Position numbers and translations under genes: made by a program. A stretch of DNA of 64,000 bases from Acestrorhynchus altus (Eukaryota; Chordata; Actinopteri; Characiformes; Acestrorhynchidae), in contig CM067508.1 of the NCBI GenBank assembly GCA_034509495.1, positions 27,193,297 to 27,257,296 on the forward strand. Direction: 5' to 3'. Within the stretch, counting starts at the first letter, position 1. Each line of letters begins with the position of its first letter. The notes under the pieces were generated by a model, which had not been told where the DNA came from, did no database searches, and was given only the letters and a program-made list of their open reading frames with translations. Shown piece by piece: positions 28,186 through 43,900 of the stretch.

Positions 28186-30146
28186 AATGTATATGGAGGT
28201 ACTAATAACTGGGCTGAACCCTTTTGTTTTTCCTCTATTAGACTGAAGTCATAACATTCTTGGTTGTGGACCAAAGGTTAGAGAAGCAGGTTAGAGACCA
28301 GAAGGTCTTTGGTTTAATCCCCTCAACTGGCAGGAAATGGGGGGGGGGGGGGGGGGTGAAGGAACAGTGCTTTCTCCCCCTTTAATGTCCATGAGTGAAT
28401 TCTTTGAAAAGCACTTATGGCCAAACTACTCTAGTGTTCTAATACTCGAGTCTGGTCTTTGTGTAGAAAATGGTCTTAAGTCCACAAATGAATGGTCTTG
28501 TCTTGGTCTAGATATCTAAAACGGGCCAATGAGAGAAAGCACAAAACACACTTTGAATACTTCCAGAATCTACATGATAATACTATCTCTCTCTCTCTCT
28601 CTCTCTCTCTCTGACGTAAAATCACTTTGTTTATAGTGAACAGTTGATGTAATGTGACATAGTGTTTGACATCTTACAGTCCAGTCGAACTGACCTCCCT
28701 GACCATTCAGCTACCAGTTCCTTCATAACACTGCGGTCAAATCACTTCTGAATGCACTGCTAAGTGCTGAGTCAGAATAAAACAACGGCGCATGGTTCTA
28801 ATACTAAAAAAGCCTTTCCACAATGGCTTCATTTCTAACCCGTCATAATTCACGAGTATAAACCAGGCGAGAGTATATATATATATCACCAAATGGACAT
28901 AATGGAACAGAATACACTGTAAACAGTTCCTGTTGTGTTATCTTCTACGCTCCTCATTACAGCAGCTGAGAACAATCTGCAGTCCACATTACTGGCATTT
29001 GGTTGTTGTTTTCCTGTTATATTGAACCCGTACTGAACCCTGAGGTCCAAATCACAGTGGGAACTGAATCTTGACTTTTGCGTACCCTCCTAACGTAAGT
29101 GACCATCCCAGGTCCACCTCGTTCAGTCTTTCGTCACACCACATGTTCCTTGATCTCCAGACATTGTCCTTTCTCCTTCACTTCTCTGGTTTCCACCTTT
29201 CATCTGACTGACTCTCTCTTTCTCTCCTCGCGTCCCCACTTCCTGCAGGATGGGGCTGAACACAGTGTACTGTTCTTTCACGCAGTTCCAGGCCTGTGTT
29301 TGTTTGAGTTAAGTAGCATGATGTACAGCACTCACAGAGCTAATGTGTTGACTCTGGCCCACTCTCTCGCCTCTCAGCGGTGCTGCTCCTCCCAGACCAG
29401 CGCTCACAGTAAAGACGGCAGCCGTAAATTCATTTTATTGAAATATTTCTTCAATTTATTTGTGGTTTTAAGGTGGCAGAGTTGCCCCTTTAACAGAAAA
29501 TGTGTCTGAAACCCTGTTTTTCTTGTGTGGTTGTACATGTTTGCTGCTTTTTGGGTTTAGTTTTCTGGAAAACAACGCAAACGTTAAAATAAATAATATG
29601 CACGCAATGCAAATTTAACCACACGTTACAATTGTTTACTGATAAATGACACAATTTAAATCAGACTTTAAAAAACGAAATGTATTTTTAGATGTTTTCC
29701 TCAATATTGTCCAGCATTTTGATAGTACAGAGATCAGCTGAAACAGCTGTGCATTTATTTCATTCAGGTTTTTGATAAATACACTGTTAAAAACAACCGA
29801 ACACTACTGAGCGTATTACTGCGTGTCAGTTGGACCTGCTGTATTTGTCATTTCCTGTGACGATGTGTGAGGAGTGAGTGGACTGCAGCAAGTGTGAAGT
29901 TGACGTTAATCTCCTGCACCAATTCTCACCCGTACCCTAACTCTCCAGATGGCTGGCACGGATACATGCCATCTGCCAGTCCAGAGCACCCAGGCAGATT
30001 AACCACACACTACGCACCCCACACACACACACACACACACAAACATGCACACGGCTGTGCAGAAACTCAGTCTGTGTGTCAGAGCAAGGTAAAGAGGATT
30101 ACATGCCTCTGCCTCTCCACTGCAAGCTGCGGAGATCACACGCACA

Positions 30147-30181
<35 letters not shown>

Positions 30182-33100
30182 TCACGCAAAGATATCAAGA
30201 AGGTCTAAGCACAAACACAGGGCACACAAACAGGCCCCAGGGCCATCATTAAAACAATACTCAATTACTATGACTCTCATTCCAAGGAGGTCTGAGACTC
30301 CCTCCCCGAATCCCTTTACCACAGAGATTACAAAGCCCAAGGTAGACTTTCATCATTGCTTAAATTCAGCAGAACACTTTAGTCTACTGATGCTTTATCC
30401 AGACCTTTATTTTAACTTGCATTCAAATAGATATCAATTACATTTAACCCTCGTTGTAGCTCCTAATAACAAATAAAACATATAACTTAATAGGACTTAA
30501 CACAAGGACTTGGACACAAATGAACCATAACATGACCACCTCCTTGTTTCTACATACAGATATAATTACAGACTCTAGAACATTTGTGTCTGTCACAGGA
30601 CCACCGCACAGCAGGTATTATGTGGGTGGTGGGTCATTCTCAGCACTGCAGCGGCACTGACAGGGTGGGGGGTGTGTTAGTGTGTGTTGCGCTGGTATGA
30701 GTGGATCAGCCTCAGTGTGAGCACTGATAAAGCACTAGAGGATGACCAACACACACTGTGCAGCCATGTGCAGATGAGCTTCTGTCTCTGACTTTACATC
30801 TACAAGGTGGATCAACGAGGTAGGGATGTGTAATAAACTGGACAGTGAGTGGACGCAGTGTTTGAACACTCCAGTCGCACTGCTGTGTCGGATCTACCTG
30901 TACCTGCACAACATAACAGTGCCACAGCAGGGCTGAGAATGACCCAGCGCCCACTTCATACCTGCCCCGTGGTGGCCCTGTGGAGTCCTGACAATTAAAG
31001 AACGAGGTGAAAGAAAGCAGTATGCAGAGAAACAGGTGAGCTACAGTCGTCAGTGAGTCCAGGTTTGTAGATGCCCCTTCTAATGATGCATTGCTGACAC
31101 AGATGTAGAGAATACAGAATAGGACTCTCTAGAGCAGATAAACATGAAACTGTTGGCACCAGGCCTAATGCAATGTGTGGTCTGGAGGGGTATTTACCAC
31201 TTCAGCATTGAGCTGTAGAGCAGTGCAGCTGTGTTCTTTGGAATGATGGTGCTACATTCAATACTTTAATGAAGAGGTGGGCACCAAGATGTTAAGGGCA
31301 GAATCTTTGAGTCATGAGTTATGAAGTGGGACCTTCATGGATCACATCAATGAGCCTTAGACTTTAGGCTCCCATGATCATGTTGCTGGCTGACTGACTG
31401 AACTTCACTGGGTCACTTTTGGTATGGTCTTACCACTGCACCATGGCAACATCCCACAAGATCTTGTGAAAGTGTCTCGGATCCTAACACTTGCCCAGGT
31501 TCTTTGAACTTAATGGAGTGACTGTTTACTTGCGGCCTGATATGTTTACCATACACTTTGACAGACGCCACTATAAGGAGATAATCAAAGTTCTTCACCT
31601 GTTTTTAATGTTGTGTCTGATCTGGATTCGCTGAATTCGATACATGACTTTTATAATAATTAGACAAAGCATTTACGAGGGCGAGGTATTGGAGTGTGCG
31701 CCTACACACTTGTCCTGAGGGCCTATGGGGTTGCAGTTAAAACCAATTTAAATCTCTAATCGAACCTCAAACCCCTTTGCTAATCTGTTCATAATCAATC
31801 AACTTGACAGTCTATCAAGTACCTGTAGAGGAATGTCCAAATATAAAGCATCCATACCACCTATAAAGGAGTGAATTCAGCTACTAAGAGGTTCAGTCAT
31901 TGCTGACATAGACATTTGAGTGTGCACTGAATTTCCACAGAACAGCACGGCCAACAGAATGGGACAGACAGGAGAAGACCCAAAAGAACCCTCAAGTATG
32001 GTCCTGGAGAACACCTGCACATTATGTGTTGTTCTAACACGCACCTCAACCTCAGAAAGAGCTTGTGGCTCTGAGTGGCTCTGGGTCATACTGCTTTCCA
32101 ATGGCAGCCAGATCTTGAGAGAACAAAAATAACCTTGCTCTCTCTGGGTGGGTAGATGGCACTCTCTCCCCAGCAACACAGTGTCATCTGTTAATCATTG
32201 TATTGGAGCTGGATTGTTGTACCAAGTGCTTTCCTTCGAGTGCGCTGGCTGCCCGGCGATGATGCAATGGCAGCAGTTTGAAAAGGATGGCCTCACATTT
32301 ATCGGAGGAGGCATGTGCTTGTCTTCAGCCGCCTAGTGTCGGAAGTGTCGTTTGTGATGTTGGGAGAGTCTTAACAGGGTTGGGGACTTTGGCACTTCCT
32401 AATTGGGATGGAAAAACTGGGATAAAACTCTATTTAAAAATCAATTTTGTTCATTTTGGACCTAAAGTCATAATGTTCAGTGTGGTAAATTCCTGGCAGC
32501 ACTGGATCTGTTGTCTCTGGAATAATGGAGCGGTCACTTTTGCATTCACTTTTGTTCCATCGACCGGGGGGTGTGGCAAGGGGGGTTGGGGGCTCGTTAA
32601 AAAGGACTCCAGGGTTACAGCCCATGAAGTCCAGGGCCATGCAATGCCCCTGCTCTTGGACATGCATTGTAAAGCTGGACCAATCCAACGGTGTAATACA
32701 AAACAACAAAACAATGCTTTCCACAACGACTAACTAATCCCAACCCGTGACATTCAAAACCACAATGTCTTGCAAGTGTGTGAAAACAGGCCCAGAGGAA
32801 CAAAGCGTTTTTGAGTAAATACCCCTCTGAACGAGTTCTGCCCCATGTTGCGATTGTAAACAAATGCAGCTATTCTTAGAGGTCAGCAGGCTCACAAACA
32901 CGAAGCAGACAGAGACATCAAAACCCTCCACGCCTGTCTGACACATGTTCTAATAGACTGCCTTCAAACTCCCACATCTGCTCTATAAATACTGACCATG
33001 ACGCCATACCCATAAAGCACCGAGAGTCGTGCCAGGCAGCTCCTCCAAACGGGAAGGGAAGAGGGGGAGCAGAATAGGCAAAGCCAAGGTTTCAAGTTCA

Positions 33101-36100
33101 GTGTATGTGCTCACTCGTGCACATCCAGTCAAACTTTTCTAACACTCCAAATACAAGCACGTAAACACTCACTTCCCAAAGCGACAAGCTGCCCTGCTTT
33201 CATCTGCTTTGATGCAACAGAGGAGTCAGCACGGGGGAAGATTTCATCTCACTGGAAACACGGGTACCATCAATACTTCCTTATAAGCCAGAGGATCTTT
33301 AAACAGAGCAATTACTGCACTCAGCTGATACTCTAAACTAAAGCAGAGGCCAGTTTCCTGGCGGCTTTAGAAGAGCGATGTTGCTGAAGAGGCCAGCAGA
33401 AAATGGCAAAGTCCCATTTTATATCAAAGAGAAGTGGTTCAAATGGAAGCTCTGTAGTCCTGAAATGTTCATACCGTAGTAAAAAAAACCTTTAACCAAT
33501 GAAATAGATTTTTTTCAGACCACGCCACCAGCACAGATACTGTGCAAGAAGCCTGTAAGAGGCAGGGATCTCAGTGAACTTTGAGCTAGAAGGTGAAACC
33601 TACATCGTGGACAAGAAAGGCAGAAATGGAATTTATAGAGAACTGGATTGAGAGGAGGAGAGGCTTCAGGCATTTTCCTTCCCTGACAGTAATTTCATAA
33701 ATCCACTCTTAAAATGGCATTACACAAGGGTGAATGGGTTCTTAAAAAAGCTAAAATAAATCAAAATAACTTCACAATTTTATGAAATTGCAAAATAAAA
33801 GTGAATCTAATGAATGAAGGCAAAACTTGATGCATTGTTTTCATCCACACGCCTTTCTGTTTAGGTAATTCTGGCAATAACTGTGATGTCAAATGCTTTA
33901 TTTACATGTAAACAATGAACACATACATATTGAGTAAATTAAGGGTATCTCTTCTTTCTGTGTACAAAATCAACCCCTTCTCAGCATCTAAGCGAGCTCT
34001 GTATGAGCTGTGAGGAAGTGACAGGGGCTTACAGCACATGAGCTAGAAAGTGACCATTAATTGGGAGGCTGGATGTGTGTCAGTAGGGATTCGTGGGGAT
34101 GCGGGGATGCTGTGGCCTGATGGCAGTGTTTTAGTGAAATCTCCAGCTGTGCCAGCACTTCCAGCCTGCCCCTGATTCAGAAAGAACTGATTGCTAACAC
34201 TTAATACCAGGGATTAGCAACTCCATTTCTATTGGCGGGCACTAGAGCGGACATCATCTTCTGTGCAGCTACATTACAGACTGCAAATCAGGCCACCACA
34301 CACACACACACACACAAGCACACACACACACGCACACACACACATGCAATTTGTGCTGGAAGGACACCAGATATAAAACTAAACACTGTGTAAAATGTTG
34401 GTTATGAATGACTGAATTTAAGTGCTTTCCCAAAACCAGTTTACATTCGTTGTTCTATTATTAGCTTGTATAAAATGATCTAATCAAATGAACTGCTTTC
34501 AGGCAGATGATTTAGGTTCCCAAGTAAAAATGCTCCAGTGACAGCCGTCCACGAAATGTGACTAATTTATTGCTGTGGTGCAGGTTTAGAGGCCCAGTAT
34601 GGACCACAGCATTCCCTGAAGGCAAACAGACTAATCTGGTTCATTGACGTCCGGTAATGATTCTGCTGAGGGTAGAAGCAGGGCATTGGAGGGCAGCCTC
34701 GGACTTTATTATTTCAGAGCCTCATAATATTTCATCTTTGTTCATTTTAGATTTTACACCCCTTAAAGCACCGGTTTCCTTTTATACTGTCTGATCGTGA
34801 TACATGGTGTTGCTACATTCTAAACACAAAGCTGCTTCCAAAGCTGAAGCCATTGCAGAGACACTGGTCCATAAAGAACTATGTAACAGAGAACGGTAGT
34901 GAGCCTTTATTCTACACAAAGGTTCTTCTCACAAACACATCTCTGTTAAAAGCTATTTCACATCTTTATGGAAGTGGTTCTTCTAAAGGAATGCTCCAAG
35001 AAGCGTTTGAAGCACCTTTACTCTTACGTGTGTATGACCACAACAATATACTGACCGCTGTTGCTGGATTCATGGCCAGATCTATAAGATCTAAAAACTA
35101 TCATGTGAATTAGAGGCACAGCTGTTAAACTGCCTGCCTTCAAGCTGTGGCTCATTTTAAATGCTCAAGTTGATGGGCCCAGTGGAGAAAGTGTGACTGT
35201 GAGAGTGAGCAGGTCTGAGCGAGATGGAGCATGTTCGCCCCAGTGGATTTGAAGCTAAAACTGGGACATGCTACCAAATTGTGCACCCCAGCAACAGCAG
35301 CACTTCCAATAAGCTCTCTCAAACTCTTCATACAGTGATATCAGGTTTCACTTCACAATCATGATCTGCAGATTTGAGACTCCGCTGTAGTCAAACTGAA
35401 ATTTGATGACAGAACAGAAAAAAAACAGTCAACTATAAGTGACCATTTGCAGCATTTGTAATTTCATATTAGGGCTGGACGATATATCAATATTTATATC
35501 TATATCGGGATATAAACGGAGCAAGATATGGTCTGAGGCGATATGATTCATATCCTCGTTCTCCTCCTCCTCTCAGCTCCTCCTCTACTCTGCTTCCCTT
35601 CGCCTACCACTCACAATCTCAGATACACACCATGGAGGGGGTTATAGACAGAGCTTTGTCATGAAGACAACTTAATGTGTATAAACAAGAAATTACAATA
35701 TGTTTAAGTATAATTAAACAGGCAAGGATTTAATGGGCTCTAATTTTTCATACTGTTTTTTACATCAAATATCACCACCATTCAGTTAAAATGCATTGAG
35801 ATATGATTTGTCTGTCCATATCGCCCAACCCTTTTCCATATATTTCATACTTTTTGTGGTGCATTTGGGACCTACCCTGAATTATTGGGTGCAAGGCAGA
35901 AATACCCCCTGGACAGGGTGCCAAACACACACACACACCCACACACACACACACACACACCATGGGCAATTGAGCATGGCCAATAAACCTACCACATGTA
36001 TTTTTGGGAAGTGGAAGGAAACTGGGGTGCACAACGGAAACAGGGAAAAGGCCCCTGGAGCTGTATGACTCACGCACCAACTGTGGCACCAACAACAAAT

Positions 36101-39100
36101 GCTAAAATACTAGTAAAATTTGAATATTGTGAAATGGTTCATTTGTGTTAATAATTTCATTAAAACAGTCAGGTTTTATATTCATTATATGTAAAGTGAC
36201 ATATTTCATACCTTTTTGTTTTGTTGATCAGGGTGGCTTATAGCTCTTACATAATTACAACATTATCAAAATGAAAGCTTGAAATATATCATCTAAATGT
36301 AATAAATATGAAATATATGACAGTTAAAATATTTCATTAAACTATGAACAAAAAACCTTTTTCATAATATTCAAATGACTAGATTACAAGATTCACTAGT
36401 GATACAATGATGTTATTGCTACTGTATTCATTGTAAATGCATAATACACCAACAACCGGTATAATAATACAATTATAATGACTTTTATTTGCTCGTAAAC
36501 ATGTTAAAAACTGCATCTGCTATTTCAAACTACAATTGATAGTGATATTTTTATTTACTCTACTCCAAAAGAGAAGAATGTTTAGGTGATGCTGAGTTAC
36601 TGCACTACAATAAATGGATTTTACTGCATAATCCAGGTGAATCCCACTTCCAAATATTCGGAAAGGTCACAAAAATCCTATAAACAAGTATGATAATGAA
36701 CATGCATGGAAAATAATATCTATAAGCATCAACCCATACTTCCCATTCTGATGCTAACTCTAAATCCATCACCCAGCAAAAACACGTTTTGATCTGTACT
36801 TCCTGAACTGAAGCCAATCACTGTCTGATCTCCACTGGATACCTGAGTTTGGTCTAACAACTCTATTCACGTAATAACCTTGGAAACTGCTGTAGCCCAT
36901 AGCAACCGCCACCATCAATGCAGGAAAAGCTCGACTGCAGCAGACGCTGTATACACTCTGCAAAGCACTAAGATTATAGTCCTATAGTGATTTGGGAAGC
37001 TGGTGGGATATGGTATGCAGATAAAAAAGACAGATGCTAACATGGTTAATCCTGTTCCATGCCTACAGCTGTGTCTGACCCACATCGTAAAACTGTGCCA
37101 ATGAATACTAAATTCATCTGACCTCTTTGAGCCCAAAAATCAGTACACTAGCTGGCCTAGTGGAAAGGTGCTGTCACCCCTGAGTTTAATGCTGGACGAC
37201 ACGCAGTCAAACAGTGTCCTAGAAGCATGTCCCATTTTTACAAATATTCAAAACTGGACAGACAAAGGAGACTCAAAGGAAACTGTAGTAAATGATTGTT
37301 ATTTTATCTGCATATTGTGTAGGGTGGTAGGGCTGTCACTCGAGACAGTATCAGCTATTTAGATAAATAACCGGGTAATAATAGTTTAACCAAATATGAT
37401 CCCTAAACATTTAATCGATGACTTTAAATGAATGGATTTAAAATGAAGCAAAATGTGAATGAAGAGTTTAGAGTTAAATTCAAGGGTTCAAGGGTTAATA
37501 AAAATGTTGCAGTAAACATTTAGAAAGAACATTTTTGACATTTTTCCACAGTCCATCCATTTTCACCGATGCAAAAGTATCTGAACAACCTAAAAAACAT
37601 AAGCATATGATTACAATTTTTAATTCTCTGATAGAAATCCTCAAATTCAAAGACGGGGATGATGTCTGGAGTCCATGGACATCACCAAATCAGATGCTTA
37701 CTGCATCCACCTTCAGCTGATTGGCACTGCACTGGGTTAATGTCAGGTGACTGACAAAGACCAGTCCACACCTTTGCCCTAAGAAGCTCTTGGGTAGCTC
37801 CTGTTGTATGTTTTGAGTCGTTATCCAAGTGTATTGTGATGTACCATCCTCGCAGTTGTGTAGCATAACTCTAAACACATCAGAATTCATCCTGACATGG
37901 TAAGACTGGCAGCCGTACATGCTCGTGCCACGCCTCCACCATGCTGGACAGGTAATGTGGTATGATTCAGAGCATGAATGGAGAATAGAGGGATTGTATT
38001 TAAATGGCTAGAATTCTAAAATGGTTAATGTAACATATTTGTGTTGAACACACTGCTTTAATCTGTTTACTCAAATGAACCAACCCAGTAAAGTTCATGG
38101 CCTTTAGAGCAATGATCATCTTACCGAGATTGCTTTCTCACAATATTTACCTCTTGTGTTGGTTGCCATGTCTGCCACCTTCTGAAAGGCATCCAGGAAA
38201 GCTGCAGCAGCCAGTACTGTGGTCCTGAGCAGCGGATGGAGAAAACAACATGAAGCACCATCACTGCTGTTAAGAGTTACAGTATATTTAAAGGAATGAA
38301 AGCCTTTATTCTAAGATTAACAGATAAACAAGGTCTTGATGACATTTTAGTGGTTGATTAGATGTTCTAAACAAACCAGTTACAGTCTTATGTTAGTGTC
38401 AGCAACAGCAAATTGCACTTCAATGTTAAATGATTCATTCATTGTTCATTGTTTTTACTGGAACAACAGGAAAGCACTGCTGAGTGTCTGAGTCTGAGTG
38501 AGGTGAAGATGTTGGATGATTACCACCTCACTTCATCCCCAACTCCGAACTCATACCAAAAGTATTGGACGGAGTACCAATACAAAGTTCCACTGCTCCA
38601 CGGGGGACATGTATGCACATCTGGAATTAGGCATGGTGCCAATAGGTTCATTTTTATCTGGTCCAGAGTGTTGTGTTTTATTGGCAATACTTCTCTCCAG
38701 GGGTTAAACATGCTGTGTGTGTGAGCATTTGCACAGCTGTGTCAGCAATGGGTACAACTTAAAGTAGCTAAATACATTCAAGAGAGGGGGCATTTGCAAA
38801 AATGAGGACATACAGTGTATTTTATTATGGTATATTTTAAAATGTGTTCTACAAACAGGAAAAAAAAATCATTGTTTTTCATTGCAAAAGTGTTAAAGTA
38901 GAATGTAATTCAGTGTGCAATTAAATATGTAATAATATTCAAATATTATAAAAAGTAATGAGCAAAATATTGTGGTAAATACTGTGATGTAAATATTATT
39001 ATTTGTTTATACCATACTGTCCATCTCTAGACAACAGCTTGGAAAATATAAACAACACAACCAAAACAAAGGCCTGATTGACAGTTGTGGTTGTTTAAAC

Positions 39101-40858
39101 ATCACAAATCATCAAAATACTCAACTGTTATGCATCCAACAGTTTAATCCTGGAGTCAGAATTTGATGTACAATATAAAATTCCATTTCTGATTTTTACT
39201 GCAGACAATTTTTTATTTCTATTACTCTGTGACCAAAATGGATCCCTGTTGCATTTTATAGCACGGTAGTCTCATTAAGCATGTTGGTTTCTTTTACTTA
39301 TTGTCTAAATTGCAAAATGGAATTAAAGTACTACAATCTCCAACAACACACTCCTGAGTTGCAGTGATGGCCATAAATCCCTACATTAGATCACCCCAAT
39401 ATATATCACAGTGCAAATAGAAGGAAATTTGATAGCAGAAACCTGAGACCAGAAATCTCTCGACTCTCTGGACAAAGCAGCTCTGTACTGTTACAAATGA
39501 AGGCCTTATCACCTTTAAACTTTAGAACTCTAGGCCAATTCTTGCGGGATGTTTTCATAGCTTGACATACTAAAAAATAAGAGAATAGGTATTGTTATTT
39601 TCAGGGGACTAAAGTCTTTATTTCATTTAATTAATGTAATTATTTATTTATTTATTTGGCTTACAAGCACTCAAAACAGGATATTTATAATAATTCTATA
39701 AATTTAAATTTCTAAAAAATAAGTGACAGTGGTCCAAATTAAATAAAAAAACAACCTACCTTTATTTTATTAATTTGTTATTTTTTGTATCAGTATTTAC
39801 CCATTATCAAGACTTTTATTCTGAAATCTGAGCACTGTGTGAGCAAATGAAAGAGAGCAAACAACCTTCTCGTTTTCCATTATTACCCAATATCTGGGTC
39901 AGTGATGTCATTATCCCCACCCCCTCTAGATGATCAGTTAGAGTCTACGTGCAGGTGGACAAAGCAGTAAACGTGTACTGGAAGGCTCCTTTGGCATTTA
40001 AACTGGGATTTAATTTAATCAGTTGGAAAGAAATTAATGTTAGCTGTTTGCCATGTTGTTATATGTGTATCCTGTCTGTAGATTACTCTGATCCTCAGAT
40101 ATGAAGCCTAGAAATCTGCTGCAAGTAACTGGCTGCAGTGTGGAGCTCAGGTTGGAAGAGTTAATGCAGTTTATCATACCATAAATCTCAACTACCCAGT
40201 GCTGGTTTATTTACACAACTGGTGAACACTGACATGGACTTACGAGGTTTATGACGAGCAGTTGTAAGTGTAGCATAGTGAGCCACAACATTGCCCTCCC
40301 AGTGGTAAACTGGAGTCCACGGGCAAAACTCCAAACACTATAATCGTCTACTCGTGTAATATGAGTACGCAGCTCTGAGTAAGAGCGTAGGGCATGTAAA
40401 TGATGATTCATTTACTAATTTATGAATTTTTACTGATATTAAAACTGCAGTCGCCCCTTATACTGGAGTGCAATATTAATGACAATGTAGGAATCCAGTT
40501 CAGTCACAGCCACTGGGAGAATGCTCATCAACGGTCCAAAATAAACGAAAGAAATCTTGATTACTCCAATAATTAATATAGTTCCGAACATTTTTCAGCA
40601 TCCTGGATGTCTTTTGATGATTTTCAAGAGTCAAACACATCCTCGACATCTCAAAAGGCTTTGAACACTGAGCTTTCGTCACCTGAGTTGGGAGTGTAGC
40701 TTTGTGGCCTTGGCACTGAAGTCTTCCCACACGGGGTACGAGTTCTGAAAGAAGAGCAACGGGAACATTAACATTAGCTTCTCTCTTACACACTCATGCA
40801 GGTATACAAGTGCTTCAGTGCATGCTCACCACTCTTCACATTCCACAGGAAAGAAAAA

Positions 40859-40921
<63 letters not shown>

Positions 40922-43900
40922 CAGATGAGGAACAGATGCTGAGTCAAGCATAAACAGACATCAGACCACCTCTGCCACACACATCCCACTCTGCATTACC
41001 AAGCCGTCCATTACAATCGAGCCAGGTAAGAGAGACTGAATGTGTCTTCAAGTCTGTCATCTTGTAAAAAGAGAATAATTGGGTCAGATGATACTGAGTA
41101 TTAAGAGCCTTTCACAACGAGTGCTCTTCTCTGTTTACAATCAGTCCCCTCGACTCTGTCCCTGAAGGCTTGGTACAACAGCTTTATGGCGCCAATGAAA
41201 AACAGATTCGCTCTGTTCAGCAGATGCTCTCGAGAGTGTGGAAGAACATGAGACCGGCCAGTTACCTCTTAAACTCGCAGAACATACTGCAGAGTCGAAG
41301 AGCTCTACTTTAAAAGAGACACTAAAAGCATTCCCTGGAATACCAGTACGTGTCTTGAATAAAGCCGTATTAACAAAGAGCTGAAGATGATCATTTTCTA
41401 AAGGGTGCTTACATTCGAAACATGAGACTTGTGTCCAAGGTACAGAGCAGTGAGTGTTTCTAATGGCCGTGGACAATGAGACGCATCTTCACCAGATTTA
41501 TTATCATCTCTGTCCTGGAGGTGAAACCGAAAGAGAGCTGGATGAACACACCCAGTTTCTGTTTAGAAGATACCTCCAAATTGTGAGATTCATGTGTTGC
41601 TCCTATATCATTTCAGGATCTTATTTCAGGAGATGTTCTCATATGCTTGTATACTACAGGTTAGTGAATAACCTTACAATGACACGTGTCAAGGGGTAGC
41701 AAGTGAACAGTCGATTGAAGTTGATGGGCAAGGGTCTGAGGCACTTCAACCAAAGGGCGACGGGGTCAGATCTCCAAAACATTAGGCAGGTCCTGTGGAG
41801 CTCCCGCTATGCAGTGGTCAGTACCTACCAAAAGTGCTCCAAGGAAAGAGAACCAGTGAATCGGCTGGATGTGACCAGTGGGAGATGCTAAATGAACGAT
41901 TCCACGGAGGTCCTGCCTCAGCATACCAGACTTAGAAGATCTGCTGCTCAAGTCTTGATACCACAGGATACCTTCCAAGCCTCAATGGGCCACAGACATT
42001 TTAGCAGTGGTCGTATTGTTATGGCTGAATCATCTGTCACAGAATTCGCTCCCTCATTATTTTAATTTCTGTCTTTGTATCTGCAATCGAGCAACAAACT
42101 AAGCTTCCCAAAACAAGCGATCAGCGAAGTTCATTTCTACTGTATGGATTCAATACAGTTAGACTGCTGTTACGATTGTTTTGGCTTAAAAACATCACAT
42201 CGATGCGATTAAATTAGGAGGGTATTTTATTGCTCCTCTCCTCTCTTCTGGTTTTGAACATTCCGGTCCCTTATATGGTGCTGCAGAGGTTTCAAATTAG
42301 ATACACTCTGTAGAAATTACTGCCATGCTGAACGCATTTGCCTCCACGGCTATGGCTGTGTCCACCCTCACCACCACAGGTGGCTAATTAGCTTTCCTGT
42401 CGTGTGCCGAGCTGAAGGCTATGAAGAGATTGAGTCGGAGACAGATGAACAGAAGAGGCTGTTGCAGGTCAAGAAAGGCCCACAGTGCTCCAAGTTCAGG
42501 CACAACACTGATACACAGCAGCGTTCACTCGTATTTCTATTCCTTTCATCTCCTTTTCAGAAACAGAAAGCTGCAAACACTTCCATTATTTGAAAGATAT
42601 GATCTGAGATGAGAAATGACTGAAGGCACGCAAACCCACTCTACATACTGATTAGATAAAGGTTCTTTAATGGTTCTTGGATTGGATGTATGGGAGAAAT
42701 AGAACATTAGGACATTTTAATAAGATTAACATCTTTGTATATTATTGACGGTTTCAGACTTGAGTATTTTACAAACTGTAACGTGTATCATGTGAAATAT
42801 TAAAAGAGGAGAAACAGTAATCTATTAAAAAAATTAAGAACTATAATGTAAACAAAATAAAAACCAATATGGGCAAATAGGGGTGGGTGTAAAAAATGTA
42901 CCACGCTATTTAAAGACATTTTCCTAATACAGAATATTTACAACCAAATATTGGCAAACAAATAAATGCATCAGTAGCAGGAGATTCAAACACCGTCCTG
43001 TTCATAGTACAGAGCTTTTATCTGCATTTCATCCAACAAATTTGGACTAATTACTCTCTTTGTAATGAAATGGGCAGTCAGGCAATGTTCTTTCAGCACT
43101 GACCATTCTTTAAGCACAATATGAATATAATCACTATAACAAAATCTATCCCAATATGATGAAATAGTTCTCTTATTGCCAACCCCTAGCGCCAATATTT
43201 TATGGATTAAGAGATTCTGAATGCTGGTTTTGATTAATATTCAGAATATTGCACAGTCTATGGGAAGGATTATGGTGCTCAGAGGTTTTAAATGTTGGTT
43301 TCAATTCATAAACATCAATTACCGAACTCTAATTTACACCGTGAAGGTTATTTACACTTTAAAGCATTACTGAACCCTTTTTTAAAGACCCAACAAGGAT
43401 TCTTCCCTGCTCCAAATCACTTTATTTGGGAAGACTCTTAAGAAAACATTTTCTATATAATACCAAGTTCTTTTACTTGTAACCTGTTAAATCGTTACAT
43501 GAAGTTAAATATATAAAGTGGTTTTCAAACAGACTCTTTGGGACCCATATTGTTGCATATTGGGTTGGAATAAAAAGCTAGTCATGGATCTATAACCATC
43601 TATTCCCCTTTGAACCTTTGAAGAACAGCTTTTAAAGAGAATATGGCATTAATTGTCTATGAATGTAAACAGAACTCTGGGGTTCTAAGGGTTTGTGAAT
43701 CTCAGCATATATTAAATAGTGTACTTGATTATATCTCTGTCTATCTAGACCTACTTAGCCTCCATGTTACATCCTCAAATCCTTTAAAACTCTGCTTAAC
43801 CCAAAGGTCAGCTTCCGCCTGTATGTAGATCTGTCTCCCACTAGCCTTCGGATCTCTTTCAGCTGCCACTGTGACAACAGAATGAAGAACAAACTCAATT

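Larger units (their letters stand above)
16778..38150 (-). other. mtss2: mtss2 intron 3 (21.4 kb)
   Basis: The longest intron. It splits the I-BAR coding sequence between residues 68 and 69. It holds Tc1 relics (17110-17820, 19900-20330, 21750-22238, 22440-22995, 37550-37975), LINE, SINE, MITE and foldback elements, and many microsatellites, all listed separately. I see no nested gene: its ORFs are short, antisense to transposon reading frames, or microsatellite translations. Blocks with no repeat I recognise (for example 32900-34250 and 34350-35450) could hide enhancers, which cannot be judged from one sequence. Confidence 0.85.
38225..40682 (-). other. mtss2: mtss2 intron 2 (2.5 kb)
   Basis: AT-rich intron. 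It contains a copy of a widespread fish interspersed repeat (38460-38820) and one copy of the unnamed dispersed repeat with an ACCCAATATCTGGGT core (39770-40030). I see no coding sequence. Confidence 0.8.
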